Origin: Streptococcus equi subsp. equi
GTDB lineage: Bacteria; Bacillota; Bacilli; Lactobacillales; Streptococcaceae
Direction of reading: 5' to 3'
Assembly: GCA_900637675.1 (NCBI GenBank)
Contig: LR134389.1
Location: forward strand, 1,612,001-1,676,000
DNA length: 64,000 nt
Shown: in pieces, positions 18,262-27,683 of the stretch
Position numbering within the stretch: the stretch's first letter is position 1
How the letters are laid out: the number at the start of each line of letters is the position of its first letter
Notes under the pieces: model-generated
Databases searched by the model: none
What the model was told of the DNA's origin: nothing
What the model saw: the letters and a program-made list of their open reading frames with translations, nothing else
Program-made: the position numbers and the translations under genes

Positions 18262-18303
18262 AGTAGGTACCTACTGTTTTTTTGATTGATTGTACCTATA
18301 GGT
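18262..18303. promoter_or_regulatory. Two short palindromes upstream of the 69-aa gene
   Basis: AGTAGGTACCTACT (18262-18275) and ACCTATAGGT (18294-18303) share the half-site ACCTA and sit 20-61 bp upstream of the start at 18242. A related ACCTAAAGGT occurs upstream of the degraded relative near 26400. Candidate operator pair; cognate regulator unknown. Confidence 0.45.
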
Positions 18304-18403
18304 GTTTTTTTCCTTCAAAATCTTTAAATAAAATACCCTTTATAAACTATGAACTGCCCCCCAAAAGTTAGACATAAAATCTAACAATTGGGGGGCTATT
18401 TTT

Positions 18404-18919
18404 ATGACATTGAGTTATGAAGACAAGGTTCAAATCTATGAGCTACGGCACATTGGAAAGTCCATTAAATGCTTATCAGAAAAGTTTAGTATTGCAGAAT
18501 CTGACCTCAAATACATGATTCGCCTGATTGACAGGTATGGGTTAGCCATTGTCCAAAAAGGTAAGAATAGTTATTATTCTCCAGAACTGAAGCAAGAGAT
18601 AATAGATAAAGTTCTGATTGATGGTCAATCTCAAAAACAGACGTCCTTAGACTATGCTTTACCAAATTCTAGTATGCTTTCAAGGTGGATAGCGCAATAC
18701 AAGAAAAACGGCTATACTATTCTTGAGAAAAGAAGAGGGAGGCCACCAAAGATGGGACGTCAACCAAAGAAGACTTTAGAACAAATGACAGAGTTGGAGC
18801 GACTCCAAAAAGAATTAGACTACCTTAGAGCGGAGAATGCTGTGCTAAAAAAGCTGAGAGAATACCGGTTGAGGGACGAAGCAAAGCTCAAAGAGCAACA
18901 GAAATCATCCAAGAATTAA
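18404..18919 (+). CDS. IS3-family transposase OrfA
   Basis: A 171-residue DNA-binding subunit. Two helix-turn-helix segments ([44 protein letters not shown]) are followed by a leucine-zipper-like coiled coil ([21 protein letters not shown]). The slippery heptamer A-AAA-AAG at 18847-18853 is in the right frame to send ribosomes -1 into orfB, giving the OrfAB transposase. Confidence 0.93.
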   Translation: MTLSYEDKVQIYELRHIGKSIKCLSEKFSIAESDLKYMIRLIDRYGLAIVQKGKNSYYSPELKQEIIDKVLIDGQSQKQTSLDYALPNSSMLSRWIAQYKKNGYTILEKRRGRPPKMGRQPKKTLEQMTELERLQKELDYLRAENAVLKKLREYRLRDEAKLKEQQKSSKN

Positions 18920-18942
18920 TCGGTCAATTTTCTCTAGCAACT

Positions 18943-19746
18943 TTGCTTGAAATCCTTGATTTATCGCGGTCAACCTATTATTATCAAGTCAAGCAACTAG
19001 CTCAAGAAGATAAGGACATGGACTTAAAGGAGCTCATTCAAGGCATCTATGATGAACATCATGGCAATTATGGCTATCGTCGCATTCATCTGGAACTAAG
19101 AAATCGTGGTTTTATCGTCAATCACAAAAAAGTACAACGTTTGATGACTGTCATGGGCTTAAAAGCTCGTATCCGTCGTAAGCGCAAGTATTCTTCTTAC
19201 AAAGGTGAGGTTGGCAAAAAGGCTGATAATCTGATTAAACGTCAGTTTGAAGGTTCTAAGCCCTACGAGAAGTGCTATACCGATGTGACGGAATTTACCT
19301 TACCTGAGGGGAAACTCTATCTATCGCCTGTTCTTGACGGCTATAACAGTGAGATTATTGATTTCACCCTGTCTCGATCGCCTGACTTGAAGCAAGTACA
19401 AACCATGCTTGAGAAGGCTTTTCCAGCGGATTCGTACAATGGAACGATTCTCCACAGCGATCAAGGCTGGCAATATCAACATCAGTCTTATCATCACTTT
19501 TTGGAGACTAAAGGCATTCGTCCATCCATGTCTCGCAAGGGAAATAGTCCAGATAATGGGATGATGGAGTCCTTCTTTGGTATTCTCAAATCTGAGATGT
19601 TTTACGGCCTTGAGACAACTTATCAATCCCTTAATGAGCTTGAACAAGCTATTACAGATTACATTTTTTACTACAACAACAAACGCATTAAAGCAAAGCT
19701 AAAAGGACTTAGCCCTGTGCAATACAGAACTAAATCCTTTCACTAA
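18943..19746 (+). CDS. IS3-family transposase OrfB (DDE integrase domain)
   Basis: Contains the catalytic triad: Asp in CYTDVTEF, Asp in LHSDQGWQYQ and Glu in MMESFFGILKSE, with the IS3-type HHGNYGYRRIHLEL region before it. The coding frame is open upstream of the nominal ATG at 18943 back through the slippery site, so the natural product is the OrfAB fusion. Both ends look intact, so the element could be active. Confidence 0.93.
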   Translation: MLEILDLSRSTYYYQVKQLAQEDKDMDLKELIQGIYDEHHGNYGYRRIHLELRNRGFIVNHKKVQRLMTVMGLKARIRRKRKYSSYKGEVGKKADNLIKRQFEGSKPYEKCYTDVTEFTLPEGKLYLSPVLDGYNSEIIDFTLSRSPDLKQVQTMLEKAFPADSYNGTILHSDQGWQYQHQSYHHFLETKGIRPSMSRKGNSPDNGMMESFFGILKSEMFYGLETTYQSLNELEQAITDYIFYYNNKRIKAKLKGLSPVQYRTKSFH

Positions 19747-19816
19747 TATGTCGTGTCCAACTTTTGGGGGTCAGTACAACTAATAGACCAATGGTTTTCC
19801 ATTGATCTACTGTGTA

Positions 19817-21148
19817 TTAAAAAAACAGGCTAGTTAACATAATAATGCTCTCGGCCACCAACGTACCACCAAAAACTGTAATAAAGGTTTGTTTAAAGCC
19901 ATTTTTATGGCTGAGACCAGTAAGGCTCAAGAAGGTTAAAAAGACGCCAGACTGGGGTACAATGGTCAAAATATTAGAGGCAACAGCTGCCACACGATGA
20001 ATGATCTCAGGTGAAACGCCTGCATCTAAATAATATTGAGCAAAATTTGGCATTACGATCCCTAACGCTCCTGAAGACGAACCTGTAATAGCTGCCATAG
20101 CCGAAGTCAGGACAGTCAAGCTGATCACAGGTGGCCCAGGAATATTCAAAATGATGTCTGAGAATACGCCAAAACCAGATGCTGCTGTAACAACAGAACC
20201 AAAGGCTACTGCAGAGGCTGTCGCAAAGATTGGACCAACCGCACCGCTAGCACCAATGCTGAGGGTCGCAATTTTCTTATCAATGTACTTGTTAAATAAA
20301 ACGATAGCTGAAATAATTCCTGTCAAGAGGGCCACATAAATGATATTTTTCTTAACGAATTCGTCCCCTAGCAGACTACCTATGATGGCAATAACAATCA
20401 AGAGTATCAAAGGCAAGATGCTGACTACAAATGGTGGTAAAACCCTTTCAGTTGTATCTTCATTTGTTTGACTAGTATAGGTCGCATAGTTTTCGCCAAC
20501 TTCTAAACTCTTAGTCAAACAACGCTTCATATAGAAAAGACCAAAGGCGATACAGCCAACACTCCCTAAAATACTTGGCACCAAGGCTGCGGTTAGAGAC
20601 GTGTTAAGATATTGTATAGGGATAACGTTTTGAATCGCTGGTGTACCAGGTAAGATCGTCATAGTAAAGGTTGCAATCCCCAACCAAAGTGGTACTTGAA
20701 TTAAGTTCCATGCTAAGTCCATCTTTTTAAAGAGAGAGCGTGCCAAGGGTAGAACAGCAAACATGACCACAAAGAGACTAATACCACCATAAGTCAAAAT
20801 AGCACTGATGATAAAAATAGCCACCAAGATACGGTAAGGGTTTTGATAACCTACTTTTTTCAAGATAAATTCAGCAATGGAAACTGTTGCACCACTGACT
20901 TCCATCAATTTAGCTAAAATAGACCCCAACAAGAAGATAGCAAAGTAGCTCATGATATAGCCACCCAGCGCACCCATATAGTTATTTGGTTCCTTACCCA
21001 AGAGTGACTCAACTAGTGGCATACTATTTAGAAGGACGACCAAAATCGTTGCCATAGGAGCCGCAATGGTAATATGAATTTCCTTTAGAGAAAAATAAAC
21101 GATGGCAATAATGCCCAGCAAGACCCCAATTGGTCCTAAAAATTCCAT
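19817..21148 (-). CDS. GntP-family permease
   Basis: A 443-residue polytopic membrane protein with about 12 hydrophobic segments, of the gluconate:H+ symporter (GntP) superfamily. The segment PGTPAIQNVIP and the glycine-rich AITGSSSGALGIV loop are typical. As the last gene behind 3-hydroxybutyrate dehydrogenase and ato genes, it probably imports 3-hydroxybutyrate or a related short acid; substrate inferred from context. Confidence 0.85.
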   Translation of the reverse strand: MEFLGPIGVLLGIIAIVYFSLKEIHITIAAPMATILVVLLNSMPLVESLLGKEPNNYMGALGGYIMSYFAIFLLGSILAKLMEVSGATVSIAEFILKKVGYQNPYRILVAIFIISAILTYGGISLFVVMFAVLPLARSLFKKMDLAWNLIQVPLWLGIATFTMTILPGTPAIQNVIPIQYLNTSLTAALVPSILGSVGCIAFGLFYMKRCLTKSLEVGENYATYTSQTNEDTTERVLPPFVVSILPLILLIVIAIIGSLLGDEFVKKNIIYVALLTGIISAIVLFNKYIDKKIATLSIGASGAVGPIFATASAVAFGSVVTAASGFGVFSDIILNIPGPPVISLTVLTSAMAAITGSSSGALGIVMPNFAQYYLDAGVSPEIIHRVAAVASNILTIVPQSGVFLTFLSLTGLSHKNGFKQTFITVFGGTLVAESIIMLTSLFF

Positions 21149-21238
21149 AGTGTTTCTCCTCTCACATTCAGAAGGAGCAAGAGATAGAGAAATGTCACTC
21201 TATCTCCAATCCTCTTATTTACACTGAACGGACAGCTC

Positions 21239-22012
21239 TTACTGAGCAGTGTAGCCACCATCCAAGATAACCGGTTGTCCAGTAATTCCCTTTGCCTTAT
21301 CACTTGCTAGGAAGGAGACATAATCTGCAATTTCTTGTACGTCAATCAAACGTTTTTGCGGTACCAACGGGTACAACACTTCTTCCAATACATTTTCAAG
21401 CGGAATCTTACGTGTCTTAGAGAGGTCTTCAAATTGGCCACGAACGAGTGGTGTGTCCACATAGCCTGGACAGATAGCGTTGACTGTGATACCTAATTCT
21501 GCGGCTTCAAGCGCTGCAACCTTTGTCAAGCCAATCAAACCGTGTTTTGCTGAATTGTAAGCCGCTTTTCCGGCAAAACCAATGACACCATTGATAGAAG
21601 CCATATTAATGACACGACCAAAGCCTTGCTTTTTCATAGTTGGAAAAGCGCGCTTAATAGCGATAAATGGCGCTGTCAACATGACCTTCAACATAAATTC
21701 ATATTTTGCTGTTGGAAAATCTTCAATCATGGCAACATGCTGCAAACCTGCGTTGTTGACCAAAATATCCAAACGACCATGCTTTTCAACTGTATAATCA
21801 ATCGCTTTATTGATCGCTTCTTCATTTGTCACATCACACAAAACAGAATCAGCCGCCCAGCCTTTTGTGGTATACTCATCAACAACAGCATCTAATTTTT
21901 CTTGATTGATATCTGAAAAGACAACGATTTTGCCCTCTTTTAAGAATGTTTCACCAATTTGTTTACCAATACCGCTTGCTGCACCTGTTACGAATACTAC
22001 TTGTTTAGACAT
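21239..22012 (-). CDS. 3-hydroxybutyrate dehydrogenase (SDR)
   Basis: NAD-dependent oxidation of 3-hydroxybutyrate to acetoacetate. Visible SDR features: TGAASGIG cofactor loop, NNAG, catalytic Ser in NMASINGV and YxxxK in YNSAKHG. The ending GQPVILDGGYTAQ is typical of the BdhA group. 257 residues is the normal length. It lies between atoA and the permease on the same strand. Confidence 0.9.
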   Translation of the reverse strand: MSKQVVFVTGAASGIGKQIGETFLKEGKIVVFSDINQEKLDAVVDEYTTKGWAADSVLCDVTNEEAINKAIDYTVEKHGRLDILVNNAGLQHVAMIEDFPTAKYEFMLKVMLTAPFIAIKRAFPTMKKQGFGRVINMASINGVIGFAGKAAYNSAKHGLIGLTKVAALEAAELGITVNAICPGYVDTPLVRGQFEDLSKTRKIPLENVLEEVLYPLVPQKRLIDVQEIADYVSFLASDKAKGITGQPVILDGGYTAQ

Positions 22013-22047
22013 ATTTATTTCCTCACTTTTTTAAATATTGTTTTCTA

Positions 22048-22701
22048 TCAGTTATGATAAATTAATCTTGCTTCGGTGGCTTCTTGAACTTCTTCAAAGG
22101 TATAATCTGGATGAATTTCTTCTACTGCGATTCCCTCTGGAGTGACTGTGAAGACACCCATTTCTGTGACAATCTTGTCAACAACTCCTGCTGCTGTCAA
22201 TGGCAATGAACACTCCTTCAAGATTTTCCATTTGCCTTTATTGGTATGCTCCATAGCAACAATGACTTTTTTAGCACCGACTAGTAAATCCATGGCACCG
22301 CCCATTCCTGGAACCATTTTCCCTGGAATAAGATAGTTTGCGATGTTTCCTTTTTCATCAATTTGCAAAGCGCCAAGAACTGTTGCATCGACGTGGCCAC
22401 CACGAATGATCCCAAATGAAGTGGTGCTATCAAAAAATGCTCCGCCTGGTACGATGCCAACCGGCTGACCACCTGCATTAACTATAGTTGGATCAATGTC
22501 ATCGCCTACTTTATCTAAGCCGACAAAACCATTCTCAGACTGCAGCATGATAGTCACACCTTCTGGTAAAAATCTAGCTACCTTGGTTGGCAAGCCAATC
22601 CCCAAATTGACCAGGGAATTATTTGGAAGCTCGAGTGCCACACGTTTAGCAATTCGTTCTTGAATTTCTTCTTTGCTTAATTCTTTCACCATAACGCTCA
22701 T
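22048..22701 (-). CDS. atoA: Acetoacetate/acetate CoA-transferase beta subunit
   Basis: Beta subunit of a class I CoA-transferase that activates acetoacetate with acetyl-CoA. The catalytic Glu is in LQSENGFVG; the GIGLPTKVARFLP segment is conserved. The ATG (22701-22699) overlaps the TGA of atoD in an ATGA arrangement, so its translation was coupled to atoD. With atoD out of frame, expression may fall. Confidence 0.92.
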   Translation of the reverse strand: MSVMVKELSKEEIQERIAKRVALELPNNSLVNLGIGLPTKVARFLPEGVTIMLQSENGFVGLDKVGDDIDPTIVNAGGQPVGIVPGGAFFDSTTSFGIIRGGHVDATVLGALQIDEKGNIANYLIPGKMVPGMGGAMDLLVGAKKVIVAMEHTNKGKWKILKECSLPLTAAGVVDKIVTEMGVFTVTPEGIAVEEIHPDYTFEEVQEATEARLIYHN

Positions 22702-23347
22702 TCTCCTTCCACTAGATAATTGACAAATATGCCTGGTGTTTGAACTGCAATGGGTTCAATGTCTCCAAGCGAGACAATTTCACGCGCTTCAACGATGGTC
22801 ACTTTTGCATTTGCTGCCATAACCTGGTTGAAATTATTTTCAGAGCCCTTGTAGCATAGGTTTCCTAATTCATCAGCCTTATCTGCAAAATTAAAGCGAC
22901 GTCAGCTTTCAATGGTAATTCTAACAGATAATCCTTGTCATTGACCTGTAATTTTTGCTTACCTTCCTCTACCAAGGTACCGATGCCTGTCGGAGTCAAG
23001 AAGCCACCCAGTCCGTAAGCTCCTGCTCGGATTCTTTCAGCCAAGGTTCCTTGTGGCACTAAGTCAATCACTGTTTCACCGGCTGTCATTTGGCGGCCTG
23101 CTTCTTTGTTCAAGCCAATATGAGAAGCGATAATTTTCCGAAACCGATGTTGTGCTACCATTTTACCGACACCCTTGTCTGGGAAGCCTGCATCGTTACA
23201 AATAAGAGTTAAATTTGTAACTCCTTTTGCTACCAAAGCGTCAATCAGGCGCTCTGGACTCCCGTTAGTCATAAAACCACCAACCATGATGGTGTCGCCA
23301 TCCTTTACAAGGTTAACAGCTTCTTCTATGCTAATTCGTTTATTCAT
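22698..23347 (-). pseudogene. atoD: Acetoacetate/acetate CoA-transferase alpha subunit, frameshifted
   Basis: The first frame encodes a typical alpha subunit (GDTIMVGGFMTNGSPERLIDAL, GLGGFLTPTGIGTLVEEGK) up to LPLKADVALI, then runs out of frame and stops at 22865. The adjacent frame continues ADKADELGNLCYKGSENNFN through VEGE and the stop at 22698. One base is missing in the A4 run at 22887-22890 (T run on the coding strand). The alpha subunit is required for activity. Confidence 0.88.
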
Positions 23348-23361
23348 GAAACCATCTCCTT

Positions 23362-24552
23362 TTATTTTTCAATCAATACAGACGTCCCTTGACCGCCACC
23401 GATACAGAGTGTTGCCAATCCTTTATGTGCCTGACGCTTTTCCATCTCGTGCAATAGTGTGACCAAGATACGCGCACCGCTAGCACCGATCGGATGACCA
23501 AGAGCAATAGCACCACCATTGACATTGACGATAGCCGCATTAAGACCAAGCTCATCTACAACACTGATAGCTTGTGAGGCAAAGGCTTCATTGGCCTCCA
23601 CCAAATCCAAGTCTTCAATTGTCCAACCAACCTTAGCAAGGGCCTTCTGAGTGGAAGGAATTGGCCCAGTACCCATGACCTCTGGTGCTACACCAGCACT
23701 TGCATAACCTTTAATGGCTCCCAGAATTGGAAGACCAAGTTCTTCAGCTTTGTCACGACTCATGAGAAGGACAGCTGCCGCACCGTCATTAATTCCTGAA
23801 GCGTTTCCTGCAGTAACAGTTCCTGAACCATCTCGGACAAAGGCCGGACAAAGGGCTGTTAATTTTTCAAGGGTTGTTCCAGCTTTAATGTACTCATCTT
23901 CTGCCACCAAAATTGGATCACCTTTACGTTGCGGTACTGGCACTGGAATAATCTCATCTACAAAGCGACCAGCGGCCTGCGCAGCAGCAGCTTTTTCCTG
24001 ACTAGCCAAAGCAAATATATCTTGAGCTTTACGGCTAATCCCATAGTTTTTTGCGATATTTTCTGCTGTAATTCCCATGTGGTAATCATGAAAGGCATCT
24101 GTCAAACCATCATTGACCATAGTATCAATGATTTTTCCATCGCCTAAGCGACCACCCCAACGGTAATCTTTGAGCACATAGCTGGCTTGGCTCATATTTT
24201 CTGTCCCACCTGCAATAATGATATCTGAATCACCACAGACGATACTTTGTGCTGCTAACTCGATGGATTTGAGACCAGAACCACAGACCATATCCACAGT
24301 GAAGGCAGGTTTGTCGTTTGGAATACCTGCAGTTATCCCTACCTGTCTAGCAACATTTTGACCGAGTCCTGCATGGAGGACATTTCCGAAAATGACCTCG
24401 TCAATTTGTTCAGGCTTCACACCTGATTTCTCTAGTAATGCTTCTACAACCACTTTTCCTAATTGAACAGCCGAGACAGATTTAAAGGCTCCACCAAATG
24501 AACCAATGGGTGTCCTAACAGCTGTAGTGATAACAACTTCTTTAACCAACAT
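23362..24552 (-). CDS. atoB: Acetyl-CoA acetyltransferase (thiolase)
   Basis: Interconverts acetoacetyl-CoA and two acetyl-CoA. Visible catalytic residues: Cys in DMVCGSGLKS, His in ALGHPIGASGAR and Cys in LCIGGGQGTS. The ATG at 24552 has a TTGGAG site 6 bp ahead; the four-codon longer frame begins with TTG inside that site. First gene of the operon, 396 residues. Confidence 0.94.
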   Translation of the reverse strand: MLVKEVVITTAVRTPIGSFGGAFKSVSAVQLGKVVVEALLEKSGVKPEQIDEVIFGNVLHAGLGQNVARQVGITAGIPNDKPAFTVDMVCGSGLKSIELAAQSIVCGDSDIIIAGGTENMSQASYVLKDYRWGGRLGDGKIIDTMVNDGLTDAFHDYHMGITAENIAKNYGISRKAQDIFALASQEKAAAAQAAGRFVDEIIPVPVPQRKGDPILVAEDEYIKAGTTLEKLTALCPAFVRDGSGTVTAGNASGINDGAAAVLLMSRDKAEELGLPILGAIKGYASAGVAPEVMGTGPIPSTQKALAKVGWTIEDLDLVEANEAFASQAISVVDELGLNAAIVNVNGGAIALGHPIGASGARILVTLLHEMEKRQAHKGLATLCIGGGQGTSVLIEK

Positions 24553-24576
24553 GCGATTCTCCAATCTATTTGTTAT

Positions 24577-24590
24577 AGAAAGCGCTTTCT
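24577..24590. promoter_or_regulatory. cre-like palindrome in ato promoter
   Basis: AGAAAGCGCTTTCT is a perfect palindrome that differs from the CcpA consensus only at its outermost bases. It lies 25-38 bp upstream of the atoB start. Confidence 0.6.
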
Positions 24591-24617
24591 GTTTTTGTGA
24601 ATTTATTTTATCACTAC

Positions 24618-24631
24618 TAAAAGCGTTTGCA
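24618..24631. promoter_or_regulatory. Second cre-like site between atoB and LysR gene
   Basis: TAAAAGCGTTTGCA has two mismatches to the CcpA consensus and keeps the central GCG core. It lies 28 bp beyond the first site, between the two divergent genes. Confidence 0.45.
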
Positions 24632-24678
24632 AAATTCGATTTTTTTATATGACTATAAAAAATTTTTATTATTTTTTA

Positions 24679-24707
24679 TTGACAGCTATAAAAATTATTA
24701 TTAGTAT
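24679..24707 (+). promoter_or_regulatory. Promoter of the LysR gene
   Basis: Consensus -35 TTGACA (24679-24684) and -10 TAGTAT (24702-24707) with a 17-bp spacer, 37 bp upstream of the start codon. Confidence 0.75.
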
Positions 24708-24743
24708 GAAGAAAAAGACATCTGAAATGAAAGAAGAGGCAAT

Positions 24744-25646
24744 ATGGATATTAAACATTTACGCTTTTTCATTGCTATTGTAGAAAATAATTTTAACCTG
24801 AGCCGTACCGCTCAACAGCTTTATATTTCCCAGCCTACCCTCAGTATTATGATTAATGATTTTGAAGAAAAGCAGGGCATTAAGCTCTTCAATAAAAAAT
24901 ACAATAAAATCCTCGGCTTAACCATGACAGGCAAGCAATTTTATGAGGATTCTTTGGAGGTTATCCGCAAATATGACAAGATGCACCAAAATCTCTTTTC
25001 CACCAATCAAAAGTTGGACGGTAATATCACTATCGGCATTCCTCCATTAATTCTGTCAATTGTTTTTTCAAAAATCATGCCAGAAATTATTCTAGAAAAT
25101 CCCAATATCCACTTTAATATTAAGGAGTATGGTGCTAATCGGCTACGTCAGGAATTGATTTTAGAGAATGTGGATATCGCCATTCTTCTGCATCCTGAAC
25201 GAATTGCTGCAAACACCATTGATTCTTTCCAAATCCAAGAATCTGAGCTCTGTGCATTTGTCTCCAAGAACCACCATTTGGCCAATAAAAAAATCCTGAC
25301 TTGGATAGAACTCCACAATGAAAAACTAGCTATATTTGATAAAACCTTCATGATTCACCATCTCATCAAGGAAAAATGTAAGTATACTGACATTAACCCC
25401 CAAATCATTCTGGAATCAGCTTCTTGGGACTTTCTGATCAATTCTACTCGTATCAACCCTCAACTAATGACGATTATTCCAAAACCAACGGTAGATAGCT
25501 ATGGTTTTCAGGATATTGTGGCTATTCCTATGGAGAATCCTATTCCTTGGAAAGTCATGGTTAGTCGTCTCAAAAAAGATCATTATTCCACCATAGAAGA
25601 ATACATTTTCAACAAAATGCTTGAAAAATTTCATGTAATCGAATAG
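24744..25646 (+). CDS. LysR-family regulator of the ato locus
   Basis: A 300-residue LysR-type regulator. The N-terminal winged helix (MDIKHLRFFIAIVENNFNLSRTAQQLYISQPTLS) precedes an inducer-binding domain. It is divergent from the ato operon with the shared 190-bp promoter region, so it most likely activates or represses that operon in response to an acyl metabolite. Confidence 0.92.
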   Translation: MDIKHLRFFIAIVENNFNLSRTAQQLYISQPTLSIMINDFEEKQGIKLFNKKYNKILGLTMTGKQFYEDSLEVIRKYDKMHQNLFSTNQKLDGNITIGIPPLILSIVFSKIMPEIILENPNIHFNIKEYGANRLRQELILENVDIAILLHPERIAANTIDSFQIQESELCAFVSKNHHLANKKILTWIELHNEKLAIFDKTFMIHHLIKEKCKYTDINPQIILESASWDFLINSTRINPQLMTIIPKPTVDSYGFQDIVAIPMENPIPWKVMVSRLKKDHYSTIEEYIFNKMLEKFHVIE

Positions 25647-26135
25647 AGACTAACAAGTGATCCCTTTCACATGACTGCACGTGCCCTTCGACATATGGCA
25701 CCTCAACTAACCCTTAGCGCATATGGAAACAGCTCAATTCTTTTTGAAGGATAAAACTAAAGAGGCTTGACGATCCATACTAACTCAGACCCAATATTAT
25801 TATCAAGATCCTAAATATTAACACAACTCATTTATAACAATTAACTTACAAAAAATGGTCTACTCCTTTGAGGCGTGACAGCAATACTGCAATTTATAAA
25901 AAATGACTGTCAAGACAATATCTCTGAACTCAGTCACTGTTTCTCAAAAATCACTCACATCTAATGGAGTACTATCAAGAAAAAGTTATTTTTAAAATCA
26001 TCAATAACCTATCTAAATTTTCTAAACAATGCCATATAAAAAGAGCTGGAGTCACCAAGCTCTAATTGATTTTTACATGATGCTCTATAACAATATCGTT
26101 TAAAGATCATTCTTTTTACTAGTATGTTGATCACA
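25647..26135. other. Non-coding stretch after the LysR gene
   Basis: AT-rich sequence without a convincing frame on either strand. A weak stem (AGAGCTGG with CCAAGCTCT, around 26041-26064) followed by T-rich sequence may terminate the LysR transcript. Confidence 0.4.
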
Positions 26136-26385
26136 TTTTCTAAAAGCCAGAAAGAGACTTGAATACCGAGTCCCTTTTCTTTTTATCTATAAACAGCCTT
26201 AAAGAAGCCCAGACAGGCTGCGGTAATTTTCTTAACATGAGCTTCTACTATTTCTCTTGTTAAGCCCTGCTCACTTGATGATTCGTTATTTTTACCACCT
26301 GAAGACTCTCCTCTACATAGGCTACTTTGTCATCTAGTTCCTGCTTCTTAACGATATATCATCGTCTCAATTGATGCCACTTCCC
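26136..26385 (-). pseudogene. Degraded relative of the 69-aa gene
   Basis: The minus strand can be aligned with the gene at 18033-18242. The 3' part encodes LTREIVEAHVKKITAACLGFFKAVYR and a stop, followed by a matching 40-bp tail. The 5' part needs several frame changes. Identity is clearest at 26140-26240 (AAAAGCCAGAAAGAGAC and what follows). Both copies lie in the same orientation and bracket the IS and the ato locus. Confidence 0.55.
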
Positions 26386-26541
26386 TTATCATCTTAGAAA
26401 AAAGCTAATTTCTATACCTTTAGGTGTTCTAGATCACAAAATAGCTTTCTCAATCCTATCTACCTTGCAAGAATTCATTGAATGCCCTTAACTTTTGCAG
26501 TAACGACAATAAAAATAGTTTAGATAACGATGCTATTGATG

Positions 26542-27683
26542 TTACTGACTTACCCTCTTTATTGATAAGTATGCTAAATATAAGCAAAGAAATGCAAAAG
26601 CTAATCTAATCATGACAATAACTAATCCATCAACCCAAAAACTGCCAAAAAAGCCGTCATAAGCAAGCTTAAGCATTATGTTTGGTGTACTCGCAGTTGA
26701 TACAGATAAAATACTCAACACCTTATGAGGTATTCCTGCTTGGAAAATATCCATAAGAAAACTTGGTACAAAAACACTAGCCGCAGACAAGGCAAAACCT
26801 GTCAATGGAGACTTAACCTTACTTGAAATAAGGATAGTGATAGCCGTAATCAGGATAAGCCCAATAAACTGATAGGTGACTAGATTGATAAATGTTCCCA
26901 AAAGAGTCATTTTTTCTGGAAAAGCCATTATATTCACATTGCTGTTAATCCAATACAGATTGAGTTGAACACTCGTGTCCCAACCACTTAATCCAAAATA
27001 CCAAACAAAGACCGCTAATATTATGGCGTAAAAAGTAACAAACACTGAGGTGCTTATCAAGTAACTACTTATTATCTTGGCTATCGTAAGTTTATTACGA
27101 CCATACCTAGTTGTCAATAAAATAGGATTCATATTTTTAGCAGTATCACCGGAAAAAACAGGAGCGATGAAGTAAACAGACAAAAGAAGAAGAAGGATAT
27201 AAGCACTATTTATGACCAGAAAAAGCTGATTCCAGGGTGCAAAATTACCCAACTTCAGCTCTTTAAAGGGAAGATAAGAGCCAAGAGCCGTTTGAGATTT
27301 TGGGGTGATCTTACTGAAATCAATAGTCTCTTCTTTTTTCAAATTAAAATAATAATCTCTAAATTTTGGATCAAAATGGCTAGTTACATAGTAGCCATAC
27401 ACATTGAAGACAGGATTTTTGAGCTGCCACCTAGAGTATAATCTTTGATTGTTCTAATTAATAACTCATTGGACAATTGACCGGTATGTTCTTCCGCAAA
27501 TCGCTTGTTTATCTCAACAGCATCTCTTCCATGAATTTTATCTATCGAAGAACCACTGATTTGTCCATTAAAAAAGTTGATATAAAATAACCCAAAGATT
27601 GCTAATAAGCTAACAATAAACATTCCCAAAACTGATTTGGTTCGGATCAGTTTTTTTAATTCAAATGGTAAGAGAGCTTTCAT
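26542..27683 (-). pseudogene. ABC-2-type permease, frameshifted
   Basis: The first frame (27683 down) has an N-terminal membrane segment and ends after GGSSKILSS. The next frame picks up VFNVYGYYVTSHF and gives five to six more membrane segments to 26542. One missing base in the T5 run at 27416-27420 accounts for the break. The start overlaps the stop of the ATPase gene (ATGA), so they form one exporter. As written, the membrane part is split and probably inactive. Confidence 0.82.

Larger units (their letters stand above)
18353..19775 (+). mobile_element. IS3-family (IS150-like) insertion sequence
   Basis: The terminal inverted repeats are ACTGCCCCCCAAAAGTTAG on the left and, read on the other strand, ACTGACCCCCAAAAGTTGG on the right. 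The ~1.42-kb element carries orfA and orfB in the -1 arrangement of IS3 elements. It sits between a small gene and the 3' end of the GntP gene. No clear target-site duplication was found beside the ends. A related element begins at 63657. Confidence 0.9.

Noticed and set aside
18340..19790. Target-site duplication of the IS
   Set aside because: The bases beside both ends do not match over 3-4 bp in any reasonable placement of the ends.
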